Under the pieces are notes generated by a model. That model was not told where the DNA came from, ran no database searches, and saw nothing but the letters and a program-made list of their open reading frames with translations. 5,874 nt of DNA, taken from the NCBI GenBank assembly GCA_964423195.1, contig CAYRDY010000110.1, positions 1 through 5,874 of the forward strand, given 5' to 3'. The DNA is from CAKRHR01 sp964423195. Lineage in GTDB: Bacteria > Bacillota > Clostridia > Lachnospirales > Lachnospiraceae. The translations under genes were made by a program, and so were the position numbers. Positions 1 to 5,373 of the stretch are shown here, one piece after another; within the stretch, counting starts at the first letter, position 1, and every line of letters starts with the position of its first letter.

Positions 1-3000
1 CCTCTTTCAGAGTAATCCAATCAGAGTCTCTGTATTCCTGGACAATGATATTTTCATAATCCAACGCCAAATCCGGATTTTTGCTAAAATTATCGAGAAT
101 AGTCAAATTATCATCATCTGATAAATCTGCGGCCTGGGCGTTCACCTCAACATAAAACGCCACTTTTCCCTCTTCCAGGGCCGCCTGCTTAGTCAGGGCA
201 CCGGTAGGAAATTCTACAATGCTTTTTACATGTGAAAGTTCATTGGGATCCCCTTTCCCGTCATCGTATCCCACCGTAGCATCATTTTGTACCTCTATTT
301 TTGACTGATCCTCCGGCATACTTTCGGTTTCCGCTTCCAGGTCATAGGTAAATATATAGTTATAACTGGAGGTCTGTTCAGAAAAATCTTCCTGTAGTGT
401 CTTCCCCTCTGAATTTTTAAAGTCACGCCATAGGGCTTTAATCGTGTTTCCAGTACACGGATTACCTGCACGCTGGTATGTGAACTCCACTTCCTTTCCG
501 CTCGGCATCACCCTTTTCGCCTTTAGAGTGCCTTCGATATATTTCAGGCGATTGTCAAATGTGTCTTCAAAATAAATGTTTGTTGCATCGCTCGGAATAG
601 CGCTGTTGTTATCCAAGCCGTTATGAAAATTCACCGTATATGTAATGATTTTCTTATCATCATTCGCCAAATCCACATGCACATGGCCTTCTTTTGACAG
701 CGGCAACGTCATGTTCACTTCTTCGTCGGCAGGACTTTTTGAATTATTTATGCCGGTAAGCGCGGTGTTATACACGATGATATCGCCCTTTAATGCAAGA
801 TAATCGGACAGCGTTTTGGCACCTTCAAAAGATATATGTTGGTGGCTTTCATCCACGAAAAATGCTCGATCAGGATCGATTTTATACTTATATTCGAGTG
901 TGACTGAATACATACTCAGTTCTTCAGGCCAATGTCCGGTTACTTTGTAAAAAGAATTATCATATGTCTCTTCTCCAAACGTATCGCCATCCGGCATATG
1001 CGTCACCTTGGGATTCAGCACTATCGCTGTATTGGAATCATAAAAATCCTCCGCATTTTTGATATCTCTCATGGCCCCCAAATCTTCAGTAGATAAAAGA
1101 CTGACGGGGTAAACGCCAAATATATGATCCTTTTCTGTCTTTTCTGTCCCTTCTTTCTCAAATTTCCAACTTTTTCCATCTCCATTACCATCAACATAAC
1201 GCGCAATAACAGACTCAACCGTAATCGCCTCGGATGTATCAAGATATCCGTTCCCCGATTCACCCACGACATGCATTCGATCAATGATCCCGGCGCCGAT
1301 CTGATACGGTACAGGTTTGTTATCTGGAATATTCGCGCTCACATTTACTGTGACAGTATATTCCAAAGACTCTCCGCCATCGATGACTTTTCCCTCTTTA
1401 CTGGGCACTACACCCGGCTGTCCAAAATTAACGCCGGCTTTATCTGTTCGTTCAGAGCGTTCGCTTGGCAGTTTTGACGTCACTGTATTTTCATAATATC
1501 CCTCAGCATTTTCCGGATATTTTGTCAAAACGCGCATTTCCAGGCGATGATTTCCGTCCTTAAACAACTTTTCCTTAATTTCCTCAGGAGCCTCTGAAAA
1601 ATCAAAAATTACATTATTTCCGTCACCTTGCGTCATAAACGCTAGAAGATCTTCCCACTTATTAGATNNNNNNNNNNCATCCCAATTATTCCCATGATTA
1701 ATAATAAACCAAAAATCTTCACTTTCAGTCTTGAAGCAGACAGCGACAATATCATCGAACTTAAGTTGCTCCGGAAGCGTATCGGTCAAACTCCAATCAC
1801 TTAGCGCCAAATACGGATCATATGCTTCTATACTCCACTCAATAAGATACTTCCAACCCCAAAAGTCCTGATCTCCTTTGCTGCGTATCCACCCACTCTT
1901 CTTTAAGGTGCCAAAATCAACTTGCTTTTCTACTTCATCTTGAATCGGGTCACCTTTATCAGGTGTCACTGTTGCGTCATTTTTAACCAGAAATGAAGCG
2001 GCAGATTCCCAGAGAGTACCTACAAGCTCGCTCACATCAAGATCATACTCAATCACTATTTCGCCATGTGCGGGAACTCCTTTGTCCCATTTAAATTCAA
2101 ATTGTCCGTTTTCTGTCTTCACCTCTCCGTCAAACTTCTCATCCCCCACTTCCCCCACTTTCAGTGTATCCTGCAAAAACTTTGGATATAGGCTGGATCC
2201 CGCCACGGAAAATTGATCCCTGATTGAAAACGGATCCATCGGTGAATCTGACGGATTTGAAATCGTGATTTTATAGTGAATACGATGATTCAGCGGATCG
2301 TATTCTAAAGCCTGCTTATTCATATAAGGCTGATCCGCGCCAGGTGGGTTATAGGTTCCATTTTCGCTGTCGACGACAACATCAATGTTGCCCTTATCTG
2401 CATTTTCGCTGATCTGTCCTGAAAACTCAATATCATAATTGGTTGTTTGATCCCCTTTCCAGCGCACCAGAATAAAAGTTTTGCCGGTTTCTTCATCTGT
2501 CACAAATTTAAAGTCACCATTTCCCCCTGTGAGATCGCCCAAACTTGCGATAATATCTCCGTCCAGCTCGACATACATCCACTCCCCGTTTTCTGAGTTC
2601 ATACCTTCTAATGCTTCCGCCGGGATCCCCGCTCCTAACAACTCGTCTCTCGTCGCGGCACGGAAAATCAATTCCTGTACTCCGCCTTCTCCTGTAACCT
2701 CTTTAAAATGCAGCTTTATTGTGTATTCATCACCTGGCTTCAGGTCTTGTACATTTACTTGATTCCCGTCTTTATCGCATATCTCAATACTCTCCAGAAA
2801 TTTGGCCAAATGCCCTGAAGTTTTATCACTACTTTCCCTTGTCTCAACCTCCGCAATCAGCGCGGTATCTCCCTCTGTTTTCTCCGATGCAGAATCGGCA
2901 GACTCCTCATCTGTCTCGTCCTCCGGCGCAGTCTCTGTCTCCGCGACGGCAGACTCCACCTCTGCCTCGGCTTCTGTCTCGATCTCCTGCTCTGTCTCCT

Positions 3001-3127
3001 GCCCGATTTCTGTCTCGATGCCCGCTCCCCCAGCGGATTCATCAGCCCAGAGCGGCATCCCGTTCGTCATACCCAACACCATGCTGACGCACAGCGCCAG
3101 CGCGATCAACCTTCTACTCTTCTTCAT
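1..3127 (-). CDS. Large secreted adhesin-like surface protein with tandem isopeptide-type Ig-like modules (3' end outside window)
   Basis: The frame is open from ATG at 3127 to position 1 (1042 codons, no stop seen), so the C-terminus and any anchor lie outside the window. An AGGTGGGG ribosome site sits 9 nt upstream. Residues 1-28 form a signal peptide: MKKSRR, a hydrophobic core, then MPLWA before Asp29. Residues 29-103 are an acidic Glu/Thr/Ser/Ala linker. Residues 104-265 are a region I cannot assign. Five Ig-like modules follow, opening at K271, K410, K577, K812 and K980 (K-x-A/G), each with an Asp in an h-x-D-x-L/F/M motif (D304, D449, D616, D855, D1012). The four complete modules close at N383, N547, N787 and N948 (N-D/T-A/V). 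This resembles DUF11 or fimbrial isopeptide (D2-type) domains of Gram-positive adhesins. D646-G651 (DGNGDG) looks like a calcium loop. Cys13 is not in a lipobox. The role is probably adhesion or surface structure; the ligand is unknown. Confidence 0.92.
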   Translation of the reverse strand, partial: MKKSRRLIALALCVSMVLGMTNGMPLWADESAGGAGIETEIGQETEQEIETEAEAEVESAVAETETAPEDETDEESADSASEKTEGDTALIAEVETRESSDKTSGHLAKFLESIEICDKDGNQVNVQDLKPGDEYTIKLHFKEVTGEGGVQELIFRAATRDELLGAGIPAEALEGMNSENGEWMYVELDGDIIASLGDLTGGNGDFKFVTDEETGKTFILVRWKGDQTTNYDIEFSGQISENADKGNIDVVVDSENGTYNPPGADQPYMNKQALEYDPLNHRIHYKITISNPSDSPMDPFSIRDQFSVAGSSLYPKFLQDTLKVGEVGDEKFDGEVKTENGQFEFKWDKGVPAHGEIVIEYDLDVSELVGTLWESAASFLVKNDATVTPDKGDPIQDEVEKQVDFGTLKKSGWIRSKGDQDFWGWKYLIEWSIEAYDPYLALSDWSLTDTLPEQLKFDDIVAVCFKTESEDFWFIINHGNNWDXXXXSNKWEDLLAFMTQGDGNNVIFDFSEAPEEIKEKLFKDGNHRLEMRVLTKYPENAEGYYENTVTSKLPSERSERTDKAGVNFGQPGVVPSKEGKVIDGGESLEYTVTVNVSANIPDNKPVPYQIGAGIIDRMHVVGESGNGYLDTSEAITVESVIARYVDGNGDGKSWKFEKEGTEKTEKDHIFGVYPVSLLSTEDLGAMRDIKNAEDFYDSNTAIVLNPKVTHMPDGDTFGEETYDNSFYKVTGHWPEELSMYSVTLEYKYKIDPDRAFFVDESHQHISFEGAKTLSDYLALKGDIIVYNTALTGINNSKSPADEEVNMTLPLSKEGHVHVDLANDDKKIITYTVNFHNGLDNNSAIPSDATNIYFEDTFDNRLKYIEGTLKAKRVMPSGKEVEFTYQRAGNPCTGNTIKALWRDFKNSEGKTLQEDFSEQTSSYNYIFTYDLEAETESMPEDQSKIEVQNDATVGYDDGKGDPNELSHVKSIVEFPTGALTKQAALEEGKVAFYVEVNAQAADLSDDDNLTILDNFSKNPDLALDYENIIVQEYRDSDWITLKE
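1668..1677. other. Assembly gap (10 N) inside the large adhesin gene
   Basis: Ten Ns interrupt the gene and affect residues 484-487 of the protein as numbered here. The same reading frame is open on both sides: upstream it ends INHGNNWD, downstream it resumes SNKWEDLLAF. The true missing length is therefore probably 10 bases or differs from it by a multiple of three. If the Ns are an arbitrary placeholder, residue numbers after 484 could shift. Confidence 0.97.
2867..3043 (-). repeat. Acidic Glu/Thr low-complexity linker with recurring TCTGTCTC
   Basis: On the plus strand the octamer TCTGTCTC occurs at 2910, 2934, 2973, 2991 and 3009. All spacings (24, 39, 18, 18) are multiples of three, so each copy encodes the same Glu-Thr-Glu/Asp element in the adhesin, just after the signal peptide. 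The encoded segment (about residues 29-87) is almost entirely Glu, Thr, Ala, Ser and Asp. It is probably a flexible, negatively charged stalk near the mature N-terminus. In-frame short repeats of this kind can change length by slippage without breaking the frame. Confidence 0.8.
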
Positions 3128-3136
3128 CGTCCAGTT

Positions 3137-3144
3137 CCCCACCT
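3137..3144 (-). promoter_or_regulatory. Ribosome binding site of the large adhesin
   Basis: AGGTGGGG reads on the minus strand and ends 9 nt before the ATG at 3127. It supports this ATG, which is also followed directly by a signal-peptide sequence. It lies at the end of a leader of about 140 nt counted from the predicted promoter. Confidence 0.8.
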
Positions 3145-3276
3145 AATCTCCAATGTCAATCAAAAAAACTTCAAATTCGTTCTCAGCCGATGGCTGTCTG
3201 CTCCTCTGTGTATTTTCAACTGTATATGATTCACTGTCCGCAACCGCTGTTTCTAAAAATTTAGCTGGTTATGTTT

Positions 3277-3305
3277 ATTATAATATGCAGGCACATTTGT
3301 TTCAA
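3277..3305 (-). promoter_or_regulatory. Sigma-A type promoter for the large adhesin
   Basis: On the minus strand TTGAAA (3305-3300) is followed by 17 bp and then a perfect TATAAT (3282-3277). The -35 differs from TTGACA at one base. Transcription should start near 3270, giving a leader of about 143 nt before the ATG. The region just upstream is A/T-tract rich. The promoter lies after the operon terminator, so the adhesin is expected to be its own transcription unit. A near-consensus core on such a large gene suggests that repression or phase-type control, if any, acts from neighbouring sites. Confidence 0.8.
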
Positions 3306-3319
3306 TATTCAATTTTTAC

Positions 3320-3333
3320 AAAATAATTATTTT
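3320..3333. promoter_or_regulatory. 14-bp perfect palindrome upstream of the -35 box (candidate operator)
   Basis: AAAATAATTATTTT equals its own reverse complement. It ends 14 bp upstream of the TTGAAA -35 box of the adhesin promoter, in a usual place for an activator site or UP element. AT-rich palindromes arise easily by chance in such sequence, so function is inferred only from position. Confidence 0.4.
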
Positions 3334-3367
3334 TTGAGAGAAAATTTTGATTCTAGTCTAAATCTTT

Positions 3368-3394
3368 GTCCGGCGGTTTTCGCGGATTCCGGAC
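3368..3394. promoter_or_regulatory. GC-rich inverted repeat GTCCGG...CCGGAC
   Basis: Perfect 6-bp arms (3368-3373 and 3389-3394) flank a 15-nt centre. It lies between the operon terminator and the adhesin promoter, about 63 bp upstream of the -35 box. It is a GC-rich island in otherwise AT-rich DNA. Neither side is followed by a T tract, so it is not an intrinsic terminator. A protein-binding site or a second hairpin is possible. Confidence 0.35.
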
Positions 3395-3397
3395 GGC

Positions 3398-3439
3398 ATA
3401 AAAATAAGGATGTGAAATCCAAAATGTCTTCCACATCCT
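3398..3439 (-). terminator. Intrinsic terminator of the regulator operon
   Basis: On the minus strand the arm AGGATGTG (3439-3432) pairs perfectly with CACATCCT (3414-3407). Three more inner pairs (one G-U, two A-U) extend this to 11 bp with an 11-nt loop. The tract TATTTTTAT (3406-3398) follows directly. It lies about 97 nt after the stop of the last operon gene and before the adhesin promoter. There is no T tract in the plus direction, so it should act only on minus-strand transcripts. Confidence 0.78.
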
Positions 3440-3460
3440 CAATTCAGGATTTGAAATCCT
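3407..3460. repeat. Pair of related 15-bp dyads, one inside the terminator
   Basis: AGGATTTGAAATCCT (3446-3460) is a perfect 7+1+7 palindrome. A second copy, AGGATGTGAAATCCA (3407-3421), matches at 13 of 15 positions with starts 39 bp apart, and forms one arm of the terminator. The pair could be duplicated protein-binding sites. In RNA, they could be alternative pairing partners of the terminator arms. Confidence 0.5.
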
Positions 3461-3535
3461 ATGACCGACACAAATCGGAGCGAAGGCCGCGGCAACGATC
3501 CATCACTTGATCAATCGTCACGTCCCTGTCTGTTG

Positions 3536-4072
3536 TCAGATCTCTTCCAACGATAGGCCGCCTATGCTATCTTCCGGCCCGTTGGCGATATTCACCGCGT
3601 TCTCGATCAGCTTGATCATTTCCCAGATCGACCGAAAACTGACGGTCTTATTCTCCTCGATCCATGTCAGTCTCCCCTGCCAGCTGCTATTCTGTCGATG
3701 CTGCACGCGAACGACAAAACTTCCCAGATCGCCATGCTTGCTCAACAATTCCCTGTTTTCCATCTTCTTTTCCCACTCTTTTTCTGTTTTTCTCATTTGT
3801 GTCTGCCTGTCTGCCCTGTCGGCGCTGTCAATGTGCACCGTGGGCACGCGTCCGAAGCTCCGGATGCTCGTTGTCGGCTGCGGATAATTTAGGCGGTCGA
3901 ACAGCGCCTCCATCTTAAAAATCAGCTGCTCCGTCGTGCTAAACTGCACAGCCTCCACGCTGTAGTTGTGGTAGAAACGCCCCGTGATTCTGTCCTCCGC
4001 AGCGTAATCCACGCACACCACGATACCGTTCGGCGTGCCGATATCCCTTTGTGAGCCGCTCAAAATCTTCAC
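3536..4072 (-). CDS. Conserved-looking protein of unknown function, internally duplicated, coupled to the regulator
   Basis: 178 residues, GTG start, TGA stop. The start overlaps the regulator stop in GTGA (4072-4069), with AGGAAAGGAA just upstream, so translation is probably coupled. I do not recognise the family. It has no signal peptide or membrane segment, so it should be cytoplasmic. Residues 17-61 and 119-163 align without gaps at a constant offset of 102: V18/V120, V19/V121, V21/V123, G31/G133, R32/R134, V42/V144, F44/F146, I51/I153 and E55/E157 are identical. Each copy looks like two or three beta strands followed by an amphipathic helix. A charged linker (about 82-112, rich in Lys, Arg, Glu and Asp) joins them and may be helical. 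Context suggests a partner or modulator of the BTAD regulator; this is inference. Confidence 0.88.
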   Translation of the reverse strand: MKILSGSQRDIGTPNGIVVCVDYAAEDRITGRFYHNYSVEAVQFSTTEQLIFKMEALFDRLNYPQPTTSIRSFGRVPTVHIDSADRADRQTQMRKTEKEWEKKMENRELLSKHGDLGSFVVRVQHRQNSSWQGRLTWIEENKTVSFRSIWEMIKLIENAVNIANGPEDSIGGLSLEEI

Positions 4073-5322
4073 TTCCTTTCCTGATTCCCATTGTCCGCAC
4101 TGCTGCCGCCGGCTATTTCGCCCAGCGGCCTGACCACATCGTTGATGCTGTACCGGACACCTGTGCGCTGCCGTCCGATGATAAAATTCCGGTTAATCCG
4201 CTTCTGGACAATCATGCAGTTCTCCCTGGTCGTGTTGATCAACAACACCAGGTACTGTCCCCGCCCGTAACGGCAGGCCGCATCTCCATGACGGATGGAA
4301 CGGCAGATCGCCTCTCCGAGTCGGTCGGACAATTCGTCAAGCGCAGCGCCGTCTTTCATGACGTTCCCCTTGCCGTCCACCACCGTGCACAGCATCAGGT
4401 GTACTGACTGCCCGCCGCGCTCCATCATCCGCACCACCATCTGGTAAATGCCCTGAAATACCGGATACGCGCACATATAGCCACCGGCCATATCGCTCTC
4501 CCCGGCAAGGTCCTTCTGGATCTCGTCGAGCAGTGCCCGTCCGTGCATCATTCTCTGCCCCAGCCTCTCCAGAAACTCTCCGAGCTGTCTTGATGGCCGC
4601 ACACCCTGCTCCTGCATATAATACTCAGCGGTGTTGTCGTAGAGCTTTTGAGCGTCCTCATAACGCCCAAGCCCTGAGAGTGCTTCCATCGTCACGACCT
4701 CCCAGTCAGCCATGGGGTCGATCTTCGACGCGTAAATACCAAGCGCCTCCATTGTCCGATAATCCTGCTTTGACCGCAGCAGCGGCAGCGCCTCCTCGAC
4801 ACACCGGCAGAACATTCCCCGGTACCGCCTGGCCTCCTGCACAGCCCAGATCACGCCTGCCTGCGCGGGCAAAAATTCGCCCGTATAGCAGCGACATGCC
4901 CTGAGGTACAGATCCAGCTTGCGATCCGGATCCTCTGTCCGTCCGGCCTCGTCGTAAAGCCGCTCAAACACCGCCGCGTCCTCCTCCACCGGTATCTGAT
5001 CCGTCCAGTAGAAGGCGCCCTTTTTCAATGTAATATAATTGACGTCCGGAAGTCCTGCCTCCTTTAGTTTCCGCTTCGCGTTGTAGATAACGCTCTGCAT
5101 GGCATGATGGACATTATTGATGTCCCGATCGCCAAAGACAGCCTCCTCCAGACTGTCCCTGTCGACCCCCTGCCCGCTAAAATGCAGCATCTGCTGCATC
5201 AGGCAGGCGAACTGCGACTCTCCGGACTTCTGTCCGACGGGAATCTGCCGGCCCTGCCACCTGAGCGAGAAACCACCGAACATCTTCACAAATAAAACCT
5301 GGTCTTCATTTCCCACTTCCAC
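4069..5322 (-). CDS. SARP/BTAD-family transcriptional regulator with degenerate GGDEF-like C-terminal domain
   Basis: 417 residues. The GTG start has GGAAGG 5 nt upstream; the frame stays open upstream of this GTG, but no better start-site pair was seen. Residues 10-108 match an OmpR-type winged helix (FGGFSLRWQG near the start; N70-L86 as the likely recognition region, with HHAMQSVIYNAKRKL; then a YITLKKGAFYW wing). Residues 113-255 match the BTAD helical-repeat domain (YTGEFLP at 146-152, E214-E233 helices, GVRPS near 240). Residues 283-396 resemble a GGDEF domain: RHGDAACRYGRGQYLVLL (344-361) corresponds to the usual R-x-D-x-x-x-R-Y-GGDEF-hhhhL segment, but GGDEF has become GRGQY (353-357), so cyclase activity is unlikely. 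It probably binds DNA as an activator, with the C-terminal domain sensing a ligand or partner. Surface-protein genes flank it, so they are the likely targets. Confidence 0.9.
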   Translation of the reverse strand: MEVGNEDQVLFVKMFGGFSLRWQGRQIPVGQKSGESQFACLMQQMLHFSGQGVDRDSLEEAVFGDRDINNVHHAMQSVIYNAKRKLKEAGLPDVNYITLKKGAFYWTDQIPVEEDAAVFERLYDEAGRTEDPDRKLDLYLRACRCYTGEFLPAQAGVIWAVQEARRYRGMFCRCVEEALPLLRSKQDYRTMEALGIYASKIDPMADWEVVTMEALSGLGRYEDAQKLYDNTAEYYMQEQGVRPSRQLGEFLERLGQRMMHGRALLDEIQKDLAGESDMAGGYMCAYPVFQGIYQMVVRMMERGGQSVHLMLCTVVDGKGNVMKDGAALDELSDRLGEAICRSIRHGDAACRYGRGQYLVLLINTTRENCMIVQKRINRNFIIGRQRTGVRYSINDVVRPLGEIAGGSSADNGNQERK

Positions 5323-5373
5323 TATTACCTTCCATGAATATATGCCGTCGCACTGTTGCCGTGGCCTTTCGGC
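5323..5373 (-). other. Short intergenic spacer between surface protein and regulator
   Basis: These 51 bp hold the regulator's ribosome site and no convincing promoter or terminator, which supports cotranscription of the surface-protein gene, the regulator and the 178-residue gene. Confidence 0.6.
5328..5333 (-). promoter_or_regulatory. Ribosome binding site of the regulator
   Basis: GGAAGG on the minus strand ends 5 nt before the GTG at 5322. It decides the start: an ATG just upstream (around 5335) is in another frame that soon stops, and the GTG two codons further in is worse placed. Confidence 0.75.

Larger units (their letters stand above)
3128..3535. other. 408-bp intergenic regulatory region
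   Basis: This stretch separates the stop of the 178-residue gene from the start of the adhesin, and I see no convincing complete gene in it. Read on the minus strand it holds: a 20-codon open frame of doubtful reality (3521-3459), a palindrome (3460-3446), an intrinsic terminator (3439-3398), a GC-rich dyad (3394-3368), a 14-bp AT palindrome (3333-3320), a promoter (3305-3277), and a leader with a small hairpin CAGCC-ATC-GGCTG (3196-3184) and a T7 run (3168-3162). The part upstream of the promoter, about 3306-3360, is strikingly AT-rich and could act as an UP element. Confidence 0.75.

Noticed and set aside
1069..1284. 71-codon minus-strand open frame
   Set aside because: It lies in another frame inside the large adhesin, whose own frame is open for over 1000 codons; the product has no recognisable features.
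2910..3016. CRISPR-like array from repeated TCTGTCTC
   Set aside because: The unit is only 8 bp, the spacing is irregular and always a multiple of three, and all copies are coding.
3085..3127. Lipoprotein signal at Cys13 of the adhesin
   Set aside because: The residues before Cys are LAL; a lipobox needs Gly, Ala or Ser just before Cys, and the hydrophobic core continues past it. A normal cleavage site near Ala28 fits better.
2802..3146. Plus-strand Ser-rich open frames over the acidic linker (2719-3087, 2802-3146)
   Set aside because: They are antisense shadows of the TCTGTCTC repeats encoding the Glu/Thr linker; low complexity explains their lack of stops.
3154..3159. TTGACA on the minus strand in the adhesin leader as a second -35 box
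   Set aside because: No TATAAT-like sequence follows at 16-18 bp; that position holds the ribosome site and the start of the gene.
3271..3510. 79-codon plus-strand frame in the intergenic region
   Set aside because: It crosses the promoter, palindrome, dyad and terminator, and has no clear ribosome site or recognisable protein features.
4051..4904. Plus-strand open frames opposite the regulator (4051-4407, 4533-4904)
   Set aside because: High GC makes long antisense frames likely; the minus strand holds a full-length domain match and good ribosome sites.
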